From: Bufo bufo | Lineage: Eukaryota; Chordata; Amphibia; Anura; Bufonidae | Length of the DNA: 64,000 nt | Direction of reading: 5' to 3' | Assembly (NCBI RefSeq): GCF_905171765.1 | Contig: NC_053392.1 | Coordinates: forward strand, 397,634,119-397,698,118 | Shown: positions 21,500-33,075 of the stretch, piece after piece | Layout of the letters: each line of letters begins with the position of its first letter | Position numbering within the stretch: the first letter of the stretch is position 1 | The notes under the pieces: generated by a model | What the model was told of the DNA's origin: nothing | Database searches by the model: none | Seen by the model: only the letters and a program-made list of their open reading frames with translations | Made by a program: the position numbers and the translations under genes

Positions 21500-22020
21500 G
21501 TTTGCTATTCAGCCATTGCTAGCACTGATTGCTTATTCAGTATTCTAGTTCACTTATACATCAGTACTTTGTACCTGAACTCTAGATCAGCTTGTTTGCG
21601 TCTGTGAACCAATCTTGGCTAGTTTCTGGATTAACCCCATTTCTGCTGTTTTGTCTTCTGGTAGGTCTGCTTCGAACAAGCTTGCACCTGTAGCCTGCTA
21701 TCTTACCCCACAGATCTGGGTCCCTTGCAGCAGGCTCTGTTGCATACCTAGTTGTAACCTTAGCTTCCTAGCAACCAGAGTGGTTAAGGAAGACTGGTAG
21801 CAGTTTCTGAGTTTGCTGGCTGTGGTTCTTGACGATGACCTTACAAAACTCCACTCCCCTGTCTGTGGTCCCACTGCTGCTCCATTCCCAGCTGTTTCTG
21901 ATCACCACAGGTCCAGGAAGCGGCTTGGTTCCATGACAGCAAACAGGTGGGTTTATTATGTTAAGGGGAATGTTTAGGACCCCAGAGGTTATCTGTTCCA
22001 AGGCTGGACAACCACTTTAA

Positions 22021-22373
22021 TGTGTGTATTACAGGCAATGGTTGTGGAACCATTGTGCCAACCAACCGGTTTGACATAGGGCTAGTCCAAAGAGCGTTAT
22101 CCTGGACTATAGAGCAATCAGGTGATCAGGTTATTTATGTTAGCATAATAAGTATGCTTTTTTGTTGGAAGTGTATTGCCCCATTTAAACAGGGGATATA
22201 CTACGATAATAAGCAAAATATATGTGGAAGAATGATTGTGTTAACGATCTTTTGACCCTGTACAGTGGCATCTAAATATATGTAATAAGCACCGACATGT
22301 ACATATATTTCATTGGTGTTTTCAGAGCAGATTCCATTACCCAAGCTGAAAGAGTGTGCCCACCAGCAAAGCA
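22021..22373. other. Unassigned DNA
   Basis: No gene or repeat recognised between two TTAA elements. Confidence 0.4.
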
Positions 22374-22734
22374 TTAAAGGTGTTTTCCGGTAACAATTAT
22401 TTTTTATGAAGTGTCCACAGCATGCCCCCTGCTTCACGCGGCTTCAGTCCTCTATGCCGCCTCCTCTTTCTGCATTACATCTGGCTGGCCATGGGCATAG
22501 TCACATGCACTGCTCCAGCCAAAGAATGCCTTCAGCAGTTATGTGCTGCATGTGGCCACATCACCGCTGAAACCAGTCATTGGCTGGAGCCGTGCAAGTG
22601 CCCATCGCCAGTTGGATGTAAACAGCTCGGAGGAGCGGCATGGAGCAGGTAAGTATGAAATGAACTATCAATTTCAGGGACCATGCGGTGAGCATTTGAT
22701 AAAAAAAATATTTCATACTGGAAAACCCTTTTAA
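22374..22734. mobile_element. 361-bp TTAA-flanked MITE
   Basis: TTAAAGGTGTTTTCCGGTA on the left and ACTGGAAAACCCTTTTAA on the right are inverted ends at TTAA (22374-22377 and 22731-22734). The interior has CACATGCACTGCTCC-type sequence repeated inverted as GGAGCCGTGCAAGTG, so it is partly palindromic. Confidence 0.75.
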
Positions 22735-24290
22735 GATGTATCATTTGTTGATGTGCTTTATACATTTAAGTGAGTAGCTATCATGTGCACTATAAGTAAT
22801 TCTTACTGCTTGCCAATTGCCCACTATCAGTCCCATAACTTTAAGAGCCATAGTAGGCCGTAGTGCAAAGGCTGCTACCAACATGAAGTTAAATACCTCT
22901 TCATATTATTGGCTCACAGTGCAGTATTATGTATTGTGTGAAATATTTGAAAAAATACAAATGAGCAACAGAAACTGTTTAATCCATTATGTTCTTGAAT
23001 GCATACTGTATTGAGCAATGATCTTCCACCCATGGCTCCAGTCAGTAGTTTTCAACCAGCTGTTGCAAACCACAGCATGCTGTAGGGTCTCACGGCATCC
23101 TGGGTTTTGTAGTTTTGCAACAGCTGGAGAACCACAGTTATATGTCTTTTTTTGGTGCAAGGTTATATTGTAAGTTACACCATTGTATATAATATGTTAT
23201 GCATATACTGTTCATTAGCTTCTAAAACCTCTGTTCTGCATGAAACATCCTAAAAACCAGAGCGAACCTCTAAAAATAACTATTAAATGCATAACTATAG
23301 TGTATACAGTTGCAAAAAAAAATAAAAAAATCTATATTTACCTCTAGCAGATTGTACAAGGTTTTAATGGTGGAGGGCAGCTGACCTGATTAATGTTTCC
23401 GAGCGGAGTGAATCTATTTTAAACTTTGGGTTACATGAGATCAAATGACAAAGCTTATCTCCTTCAAACACAAGATGCTTGTGGTGGTTCATTTCAAACC
23501 CACACAACATGAATCAGCATTCTGCTTTCTTTATATTGATTTACCCAAAAAGATAAAGTAGAAATTGTAATGGCAATGTGACTTTCAGAACATTGACAGA
23601 ACACTATTAATGTCAGAGCTGTAATGTATGTGTGTCAGTGCCTGAAGTAATATGACACACTCAGGATCTGGTTCCAGGAATAATAAAGAAGCCAGCCTTC
23701 ATAATTAGTAGCAGAAAGCTGATTCATATTTTTGCCAACATTTTTTTCAAAGATTCAGCAAGATTAATAATTGTCGGGGATGTTTACTTTTTATTTTAAG
23801 CTTAAGAAAAGTTTCCTCTCTAACCACTCCTTAAGCGCAGTTTAAGGAATAGTCTTGTATAATGGAGGAAATTCTTCCAACACATTTGCTATTAAGGAGC
23901 TTATATCCTTACTGTAGATCACTGGCAGTTCCTGGTGGTAAAAATTACCCTTTCATTCTCTACTAGTGTCATTATGACTAGTGTTTATCTGTCCTAATTA
24001 GTTTTCACTTTTAAATATTCACAGTTGCTTTTACGGTACATTGCCAACATATTCTGCTGTGCTGTCAAGCACTGTCATCCATTACGGCCTGGATCTCATT
24101 CCTCGGGCGTGCTCTCTGACTCTCTGGCTGAATAGAAGACTGCAAAGGCTGAGGATCATCCCCTGGTCCGTCCTCATCTACTCATCCCAGCTGATGCGAC
24201 GATGTCACTGCATTGAGCCTGCTGAGGAGAGCTGGAGGTGCTCCGTTCATCGGGGGAACTAGTCTAAGTGAGTATTACTGTTTTTTTTTT
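22735..24290. other. Largely unique DNA with one small hairpin repeat
   Basis: At 23047-23135 a small MITE-like hairpin has arms CAACCAGCTGTTGCAAACC and TTGCAACAGCTGGAGAACC. The stretch 23380-23830 has no repeat signature and looks like host non-coding DNA. No coding feature recognised. Confidence 0.5.
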
Positions 24291-24299
24291 ATTATTTAC

Positions 24300-24600
24300 A
24301 CCACAGGAGGCCTTCACTTATATAAGGGGGCACCTACTGTGTGGGGGAATTAAGGGGAGCACTACTGTGAAGGTGGACTAAGGGGGTGTAACTACTGTGG
24401 GGGCACTAACAGGGTATTCTACTGTGTGGAGGCACTATTGGGCATAACTAATATGTGGGGGTCACAAAGGGGGCATAACTACTGTGTGGGCGCAGTAAGG
24501 AGGCATATCTATTGTTTGAGGGCAGTAAAGGGGCATGCTACAGTGTGAGGGCACTAAGGGAGCATAACTACTGAATGGGTGGGGGGTTTTATGGCAAGCA
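24300..24600 (+). repeat. Degenerate ~36-bp minisatellite
   Basis: About eight diverged units of the form GGGGGCACTAAGGGGGCATAACTACTGTGTG with variable spacing. No coding content. Confidence 0.75.
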
Positions 24601-24944
24601 TGGACAGTCAATTAGTTGTGAGAGGGGAAGGAAGTTGCCCGATCGATGTGCAAAAATTTTAAGCCCAGCCTTTTCTAGTTATGCTCCTGAAAGGATCCCA
24701 TAATGTCCGTTCTATGGGCAGGAAGTCAGTTTCTCTATTTATTGCTATAAGACTGACATTGGGGCTTTCTTAGGAATGAATAGAGAAACTGGCTTCCTGT
24801 CCACACAGCAAATGCTGTCGGATCCAGGAGGTCTCATTGGGGGTCATGTGATCTAACTGGCATAAGTATACCAGTGTACGCATGTATACCAGCCTTTTTT
24901 CAAATTAGGGACAGTTTGTTTGTTTTTCCCCAGAAATGCCCTGT
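24601..24944. other. Unassigned DNA
   Basis: Contains a weak inverted pair (AATAGAGAAACTGGCTTCCTG against CAGGAAGTCAGTTTCTCTATT at 24717-24806), so part may be a hairpin repeat. No gene. Confidence 0.4.
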
Positions 24945-26070
24945 TTAACCCTTTCAGCCCTGAAGGTTTTTTTGTTTTTCTTTTTCACTCCCTGCCTTTA
25001 TGAGGCCATAACTTTTTAAAATTTTTCCATTCACATAGCATTATGAGGTCTTGTTTTTTTTTTATGGGACAAGTTGCACTTTCCACCATTTAATATTGAA
25101 TATGATATAGTGAGGAGCTGGAAAAAAATTCCAAATGGAGTGAAATTGCAAAAAAACGCAATTCCACAACAGTTTTATGGGTTTTGTTTTTACGCCGATC
25201 TATACGGTAAAACTGACCAGTTACTTTCATTCTCCAGGTCAGTATGATTATGGTGATACCACATTTCTATAGTTTTCTTGCATTTTACTACTGATAAAAA
25301 AATAAAAACCTTGAAAGAAATATTTTTTTTCTTTTTGTCACCATATTCTGACCCCTATAACTTTTTTGTAGTTATGTGTACGGAGCTGTGTGATGGCTAA
25401 TTTTTTGCAGGACAATCTGTACTTCTCATTGATACCATTTTCTGGGCTGTATGACTTTTCGATCACTTTTTATTAAATTTTTTGTGGGAGGTGAAGCGAC
25501 CAAAAAACCATATGGGATAAATATTTTTATATTTTAATAGTATGGACGTTTTCGCATTTGGAGATGCCCATAATGTGTTTTAAAAAATATATTTTTGCAC
25601 TTTTTTTATAGTTCCCATAGTGAACTATAACAAGCAATCATCAGATTGCTTCTTTCATAGACTCCAATGCATTAGCATTGGAGTTTATGAAGATTATACT
25701 ATGTTCCTACAGGCAGAGTGTCCATAGGAACTAATGTGCAGCAGCTTCCTGTCAAACAGGAGGACAGGGGCTTCTGCACACACACCCCAGCTTCCCCCAA
25801 TCCTCGCCAGAGTACAGATGGAAGCATACACGCTCTTCCAGGTTTTAGCATGTCCAGATGCCAAGGTCAGGTTTGACCACGGCATCTGAAGGTGTAAATG
25901 TCTGCAACCTGCACTACCATTGATCACGGACAAAAGCTGCCGATGCCTGCTGTATAAAAAAAACAGCAGACACCTGGCTGCTATGGCACCCTTAATGCTT
26001 CGGAGTAGATGCCATCTTTAAAGACTCGACATGTGACGAACTAGTACGTCACATATCAGGAGGGGGTTAA
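24945..26070. mobile_element. 1.1-kb TTAA-flanked non-autonomous element
   Basis: Starts TTAACCCTTTCAGCCCTGAA (24945) and ends TATCAGGAGGGGGTTAA (26070), imperfect inverted ends at TTAA. The composition, with polyT tracts and CTTTTCGATCACTTTTTATT, resembles the 17961 and 60090 elements. No transposase. Confidence 0.65.
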
Positions 26071-26740
26071 ACTGAAAGACTTTTCCCACAATTGAGATTT
26101 ATTACCTATTCACAGGGCTTGAATTTGTCATCCCGATTGCTAATATAATACACTCCATGTTATATCAGTTGCAAAAAACTGACAGAATGCTTTTTAATCC
26201 AGGCCATAAATGGTAATTCTGTGGGGCCATTATTAGGCCCCTGGCAGCCATGTAAACCCCTTGGCACTCCACAATCTAGTTATGGGGGATGAAGGCGAGG
26301 CGATAAGAGAGGGGGTCCAGCATTGAGGTTGGTCCGGAAACCAGTCTTAATTAATACTTTCCAATGGCTTTTTCTGTGGTTCAACAAGGTTATAGAATAT
26401 TGTTAGTTTCAGTCACATTAAAATGTATTGCTTAAAATACCAAGCCTGTTTTAGATATAAAAGTGTAGTCAGACCTAAAAAATAATTAGTGGGGGACATG
26501 CAGTGTCGACTGGCCCATCAGAGTACCAGAGGATCTTCCAGTGGGTCCCGGCTCTGATATCATAGTGGGGCCCAAATGTCCACGGAAACCCCAGTCTCAT
26601 CTTGGGGACAGGAGCCAATTATTGGCTGCAGAACTGATGTCATCACTTCTGGATCTCACAAATTTTTTGGGAAGGTCGGACAACCCCTTTAAGAACCATG
26701 CATTTTTACATTAGTTTTTTTTAACGTTAACCTTTAACCT
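26071..26740. other. Repeat-derived unassigned DNA
   Basis: Contains a GACAACCCCTTTAAG end near 26675 of the same type as the ends at 17755 and 22020, and otherwise no recognised feature. Confidence 0.4.
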
Positions 26741-26962
26741 GCTGCCCCTACCCCTGCAAACTCTACATACTCTGGCCACGGCACCTACAGCAGTGCCCCC
26801 CAACTCTCCCCCATGGACTGGGCATCTGTATTCTCTCAGCTACCAAAGGGGACTTCCAAGCTCTAGTTACAGAGGTCACCGCTACATGCCGCTCTGAAAT
26901 CTCTGTGGTACGGTGTATCTACCCACCCGGGTGGAGACCCCGGAGAAGGAACACAAAGTCTC

Positions 26963-27770
26963 GTGGTCCTGTTTCTCTCAACTCAGGTCGTGGAGGACTT
27001 AGACAACCGCGGAAGGAGGAATAATATCAGAATCCATGGCCTCCTCCGGGGAGGAGGACATACAAGTAACTCTGGACGCGCTCTTCAACTAAATTATGGG
27101 GGACCCCCGTCTTATACTACTAAGCTGGATAGGGCCCACAGAGCTCTCCAGCCCAAAGGATCCACCTCCCAATCCAGGGAGATTATTTGCTGCGTCAATG
27201 ACTTCACCCGGATGGAAGCTTTCATGATAAAAACTAGGGACCCACGATTACTGGATTTCCGGGGGCCGGGATGCAGCTTTTCCAGGACTTGTCGTGGATC
27301 AGGTTGCAGAATAGACACCATCTCTTCCCCCTACTGGAGACCCTGAGGGACCATCGGAACCTGTACCGAGGGACCATCGGAACCTGTACCGCTGGGGATT
27401 CCCCTTTGCCCTGAACACCCGGATAAATGGCCGCACAGCGGTCTTGCACTCTTACGCTGACCTCGACCCATTCTGTACCGCACTGGACTTCCCAGTACCT
27501 GACCCCTCTGACTGGGAGATTGCCACGGCATCCCTGCCTGCCCCACTTGCTTGGCAGGCGGCGGGAGGTCACAAGAGATGTCGACTGCCCTCGTCCAGAG
27601 TGATGTCTGTCGATCCTGGAAGAGCGTCCCCCTCAGCAAGACTGGCGCTCCCTGAGCCCAGAGGAATGACCCCCCCATCGCTGAGGGACTCAACGGCATG
27701 TTTGGACATTCTCCTTTGCCATCTTGGAGACTCCAAAGTTATCGCCTGCTCGAGGCCTAGGAAGTTATAA
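26963..27770 (+). pseudogene. ORF1 remnant of L1-plus
   Basis: Fragments in shifting frames carry the sequence order of an L1-type ORF1 RNA-binding protein. NRGRRNNIRIHGL near 27005 matches the start of the conserved domain, then a KLDRAHRAL-type segment, and near 27395 the C-terminal YRWGFPFAL segment. Internal stops are present, and GAGGGACCATCGGAACCTG is duplicated in tandem near 27345-27390. Confidence 0.65.
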
Positions 27771-28065
27771 TGGTGGCATGGTTGCTGCCTGTTGACTACG
27801 ATTGTTTAACTGTTCTTGGCCTATTGGTTCTGCTCACATTATCCTCCTCCTCTTTTGGGACGTGACTGGTTTGGTCCCCAGACAGTGGGGCTCAGTGAGT
27901 CCTCTCTGCTGGATTTTGTTCCAGCGGGGTTGGTCCCTTTTCAGACTTTTATAGTCTTTTCTAGGTATATAGTTAATTGCTTGTTTTTTTGTAAAGTATT
28001 GTGAAGTGGTGTCTGCATCTTCCCCTTCCGCTCCCTGATACTACCTTCATAGCTGGTAAGACACC

Positions 28066-28892
28066 TTGCTACTCTACTCCTTCACAATGGTTCAGTGTGT
28101 CACCTTAAACATCAAGGGACTGGGCTCTAATGCTAAGAGGCATTTGGTGCTCCGGGAGCTACACAATCTGCAGGCCTTTCTACAGGAGACCCACTTCGAC
28201 CAGACAGGATCCTTTCATTTTTCCAAGCACTACTACCCCGACGCTAATCTTAGTCGCAGAAAGGCAGGTGTTACCATATTGTTGTTGGCCTCCTGTCCCA
28301 TCTCGGTATCCTCCTCCCACATTGACCCCATTGGCCGCTATGTCATTCTTGAAGGGACTTATCAGGGTCGTCGTATTGTACTCTGTAATGTGTATGCCTC
28401 CAACACCTCCCGTTTGTGTGTCGGGTCCTATGCAAACTCCAGGGTCTGCCTCCGGCCGTGTGGATCCTGGGTGGGGATTTTAACATTATCTTTTCCGAGA
28501 ACGCGGACCGGTTGTCCTGCCTTTCCACCCTGCCCCCCTCAACTTAGTGCCGCCTGGCTAGGGACTTCCGTAGCACGATCCGGGGCTTTGCCCTCTACGA
28601 CCTCTGGAGGGTGGACAACCCCTCGGGTAAAATGTTTACCTTCTATCCCCCCCCCCCCCATAAGCTACACTCCGGGATAGACTACTTTTTTGGCAATGCT
28701 CTGACTTTGAAGATGATGTGTGATGTTTCCATTGGGCTCAATTCCTGGTCAGATCAAGCCCCTGTCACCCTCACTCTTTCTTCTCAACCTGTACCACAAC
28801 GCACCTGTCATTGGTGCCTAAATGATTCTCCATTGAAATCAACATCCACCCGCGCGGACGTTGAGGGGTACATCCGAACGTTCTTCAACTAA
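28066..28892 (+). pseudogene. Endonuclease domain of L1-plus ORF2
   Basis: Starts with the APE-type motif NIKGLGSNAKRH and the metal-binding LQETHF about 35 residues in. Later parts are in other frames: GGDFN-like WVGILTLSF (frameshifted) near 28470 and a YFFGNAL...WSDQAPVTLTLS end near 28690-28770, matching the SDH-type terminus. At least two frameshifts separate these pieces. A C13 run at 28647-28659 is one of the break points. Confidence 0.75.
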
Positions 28893-29208
28893 AACACCGG
28901 CTCGGTCCCCTCCCAGGCCATGCTCTAGGAAGCCCACAAGTAAGTAGTTCGTGGCCAGTGTATTGCATTGGCCTTGCGGCTTAAAAAACATAGAACGCTC
29001 CAGGTTCGGGAACTCACTGCACAAATTAATTAGCTACAATCCCGATCGAGTCTCAAGTCGAGCCTTTCACTTCTATGGGAGCTCATGGAGGCCCGCGCAA
29101 AACTGAAAGATGCCTCCATGCATAACGTGGTATGCATGCTACTTCTGCTATTCCAAGCAGTGATACTATGAGAAGGGAAATAAAGCCCACAATATTTTAG
29201 CCCGCCAG

Positions 29209-30600
29209 TTGCGGGATGCTGCCTCCAAGCGTGCTCCCCAGGCGGTGAAAGATACAGCTAGTCACCCCCAATACCACCCTGACGCGATTGCTCGATGCTT
29301 TTGCGATAACTACTCCAAGTTGTATAACCTTTCCGATAAAAACCTGCACACTCTCCCACTACCCTGCATATGGGACTATTTGCCCTCTTGTAAACTGCCC
29401 AAGCTCTCCCCGGAGGCGGCCGCCTTCTTGAACAGTCCCATATCCACCGAGGAACTAACGGACATCATTAAAACTCTCCACCTGGGCAAATCCCCAGGAC
29501 CTGATGGGTTCACAGACCTGTACTACAAGACGTTTCGATCGGAACTCTCTCCCACCTCCTGGCCTTGCTCAACTCGTTTCTACTGTGCTCCCCAATCCCA
29601 TCATCCATGCTATAATCTCATATTGTAGTCATTCATAAAGTGGGTAAAGACCCCCAGGACTGCACTAACTATAGACCAATAGCCCTACTTAATGCAAACC
29701 TTAAAATCTTCACTCGCATTCTCGCTGGTCACCACTCTGGTCCATAAGGACCAAGTGGGATTTATACCCTATCGACAGGGTGGAGATAACACTCGTTGAG
29801 TTATTAATCTGATTGACATGGCAACTCGTACCATGACCCCCACAGTAATTTTGAACCTCGACGCAGAGAAGAACTTTGACCGGCTTGACTGGTCTTTCCT
29901 TTTCGAAACCCTCTGGACCTTCAGCATTGCAGGACCCTTCCTACAAGCCATTCTCAGCCTCTACTCTACCCTTTCACCGCTTGTCAAGTTGCCCTTCTGC
30001 TCCTCCACTCCGTTTAATATCTCTAACGGTACGCGTCAGGGTTGCCCACTCTCGCCGCTTATTTTTGCACTGTGTATAGAACCCCATGTGGCCCACATAC
30101 GACTGAACCCTGACATCCAAGGGCTTAAAGTACGAGATAAGGAATTTAAGATCTCCCTTTAAGCAGACTATGTTGTTCTCACCCTGACCGAACTCCACAT
30201 CACACTGCCTAACTTGCAAAAGGCCTTATTACATTATGGCGCCCTCTCAGCATACAAGGTCAATACTTCTAAGACAGAGGCCCTACCTATCCTTTATATC
30301 TGCCCATGACCTTGCATTACTCTGCAGCAACTTTCCTTATCGGTGTTTGGATGACACACTCAAGTACCTAGGGGTTTACATCACCCCTACGTATGCCTCC
30401 CTGTACTCCAGTAACTTCCCTCCCCTCTTCTGCAAGCTCAAGTCCCTCCTCGTTAAGTGGAAATCTCTATACATATCGCTACTAGGCCGCATAGCAGCAG
30501 TGAAGATGTCCCTCCTTCCAAAATTACTTTACTACTTTGAGACCCTCCCAGTGCGAATCCCTATGTCAGAACTACGCCTCCTTCAACAGGCCATTCTTTT
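29209..30600 (+). pseudogene. Reverse transcriptase domain of L1-plus ORF2
   Basis: Recognisable RT blocks occur in order: LGKSPGPDGF near 29490, FDRLDWSFL near 29876 and ISNGTRQGCPLSPLIF near 30020. The next block should be the catalytic F/Y-ADD, but the sequence at 30158-30170 reads stop-Ala-Asp-Tyr. A stop and a replaced aspartate therefore kill the active site. The frame at 30236-30640 continues into the connection domain (YLGVYITPTYASLY) until the second LINE interrupts at 30599. Confidence 0.85.
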
Positions 30601-30972
30601 GTGTTTAAATCTTTTTATTATTTTAATACAAAAAACATAATTGACATCCATCTCATTTAGGCATAATAGTAGCATGTCAAAAACAAGAACAGTAACATGA
30701 ACAGTGCAGACATTAGAACAGGTGCATTTAAGGCCTTCTGTCAACAGAGTAGACAGCATCACATAATCCATAATAGATATGGTGTATCTTGAGGTGTATA
30801 TAACATAGGAACCTCAGAGTAAGTCTACATAAACCTATTGCATAGAGTTGTTCAATGTATAGGTTATAAGCGAGATCAGCGAGGTGTAAGGGAGTTTATG
30901 ATGTACCACCACCCCCCACAGCTGCAGACCACAATCAGTTACCGCTTCATATAAAAGTGGGTTTTGTACCCC

Positions 30973-31518
30973 TTAATTGATGTCCGGATCGCCCGACACT
31001 AGAGCCTCAAGGTGCTGTTTCCAGGGGCGCCATAGTTTTACAAAACGGTCATGTCTTCTTGCTGCCCAACTACACAACTCCTCCATCCTATAAATTTGAT
31101 TAACTTTATCAAACCATTGTTCTTTAGACGGGGGTTCTGTGCGCAACCAGTTAAGGGGGATCAGCAGGCGGGCTGCCTGCACTAGGAGGGTGGGCAAGTT
31201 GAATGCATTCGGTGACCACTTTCCACTAGGCAACCACAATAAAACTGCCTCTGGAGTCAGTTTGATTTGTGTGCTACAAATCTTATTCGTATTTTCTTCT
31301 ATTAATTTCCAGAATTTTTGAATAGTAGGGCACCTCCAGAAAATGTGCAACAGAGATCCAGTCTCTTGTTGACACCTCCAGCATCTATTGCTCTGTGACA
31401 AGCCACATATGAAGAGCTTTTTTGGGTAATTGTACCATCTAGTCAGCACCTTAAATGAATGCTCTTGGATACGCACACATTTAGAGAAACCATGTGATTT
31501 ACGGCAGATCACAGTCAT
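30973..31518 (-). pseudogene. C-terminal zinc-knuckle segment of L1-minus ORF2
   Basis: A 181-codon frame ending at a natural-looking stop about 370 bp before the 3' end. It has the cysteine-histidine pattern CWRCQQETGSLLHIFWRC (C-X2-C-X8-H-X4-C), typical of the C-terminal end of L1/Tx1 ORF2 proteins. The part between this and the RT is in other frames (31922-32332). Confidence 0.8.
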
Positions 31519-31921
31519 GTCAGCATCAGTGAAAGTTTTTTCCAGTTCCCTTTTCCACTCCCTTATGAATGACGGGCGTACCGGCTGTGATCTAGAAGCT
31601 AGGGAATGATAGAGAAAAGAGATCCACCTGTTTTTTTTGGCTATGAGATTTAGAGCTCTCTCCAGCCATGTGGGCTCACTACTCTCCTCCCTCGTGGGCA
31701 GAATCTTTTTTTATAGAACACGTGAGTTCATGGACTTCCAAAAAGCTCCCCTTTGGTAATATTGTGGAACAAAAACCCGCTATGTCCCCTTCTGTTCCCA
31801 CCACTGATCTGACTTCCTTAATGCTCTTCCCCTTAAGTTTGGACCAAAAACTCGGGGCGTCAGCCCTAGAGGGTAAGAGATGATAAGGTAATAGGTGTGC
31901 CGGTAGGTAGATCGGGGGAGA

Positions 31922-32290
31922 CTACAATAGCCGCGATTTTTCATTAATGGAGTGGAAAGTGGAGAACACAGTATGTGGTGCTGCTAGGCCCCACAGGTTA
32001 GCCCATTGCTGGTCAGTCAGGGTGGCTCTTTCAATATCAACTCCTAGTGGAGCATGTGATTCCACACATAGTGAGATCCATCTTTTTAATTGTATTGCAT
32101 TATAATACATCAGAGCGTCTGGCATGCCAAAGCCACCAGAGGAACGTGGCAATGTCAAAGCCGCATACGCTATTCTAGGTTTCTTGGTCACCCACAGAAA
32201 GGAGGAGAAAATGGATCTTACCATGCGGAAGAACTTTTGAGTCAGCTTTATGGGAACCATTTGCATAAGGTAGAGCAGTTTAGGCATCAC
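31922..32290 (-). pseudogene. Post-RT segment of L1-minus ORF2
   Basis: A frame containing LLYLMQMVPIKLT, FLWVTKKPRIAYAAL and GGFGMPDALMYYNA, the typical connection region after the RT of L1-type ORF2. It is cut at its N-terminal side by the Tc1-A insertion at TA 32292-32293. The last residues upstream of that point in the same frame come from the transposon end. Confidence 0.8.
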
Positions 32291-32434
32291 ATACAGTACA
32301 GACCAAAAGTTTGGACACACCTTCTCATTCAAAGAGTTTTCTTTATTTTCATGACTATGAAGGCATCAAAACTATGAATTAACACATGTGGAATTATATA
32401 CATAACAAACAAGTGTGAAACAACTGAAAATATG

Positions 32435-32707
32435 TCATATTCTAGGTTCTTCAAAGTAGCCACCTTTTGCTTTGATTACTGCTTTGCACACTCTTGGCAT
32501 TCTCTTGATAAGCTTCAAGAGGTAGTCCCCTGAAATGGTCTTCCAACAGTCTTGAAGGAGTTCCCAGAGATGCTTAGCACTTGTTGGCCCTTTTGCCTTC
32601 ACTCTGCGGTCCAGCTCACCCCAAACCATCTCGATTGGGTTCAGGTCCGGTGACTGTGGAGGCCAGGTCATCTGGCGCAGCACCCCATCACTCTCCTTCA
32701 TGGTCAA
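32435..32707 (-). pseudogene. C-terminal transposase fragment of Tc1-A
   Basis: Carries WPPQSPDLNPIEMVWGEL, which contains the third catalytic residue (the Glu of NPIE), and ends with KAKGGYFEE just inside the inverted arm. The first two catalytic aspartates are missing because of the internal deletion, so no active enzyme is possible. Confidence 0.85.
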
Positions 32708-33075
32708 ATAGCCCTTACTTTCAAAGTTTTCCCAATTTTTCGGCTGACTGACTGACCTTCATTTCTTAAAGTAATGATGGCCACTAGTTTTTCTTTACTT
32801 AGCTGCTTTTTTCTTGCCATAATACCAATTCTAACAGTCTATTCAGTAGGACTATCAGCTGTGTATCCACGTGACTTCTCCTCAACGCAACTGATGGTCC
32901 CAACCCCATTTATAAGGCAAGAAATCCCTCTTATTAAACCTGACAGGGCACACCTGTGAAGTGAAAACCATTTCAGGAGACTACCTCTTGAAGCTCATCA
33001 AGAGAATGCCAAGAGTGTGCAAAGCAGTAATTAAAGCAAAAGGTGGCTACTTTGAAGAACCTAGAATATGACATA

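Larger units (their letters stand above)
17755..22020. mobile_element. Possible outer TTAA element holding further repeats
   Basis: The left end TTAAAGAGGTTGTCTGGCC (17755) and the right end GGCTGGACAACCACTTTAA (to 22020) are imperfect inverted repeats, with GCCTTGG following inward on both sides, and both sit at TTAA. The interior holds the array-bearing element at 17961 and a hairpin element at 20941-21499. Two independent copies in opposite orientation would look the same. Confidence 0.45.

Noticed and set aside
24041..24262. 73-codon frame in otherwise unique DNA, possible exon
   Set aside because: No protein family recognised and no convincing splice-site pair supporting an exon. Host coding remains possible but unsupported.
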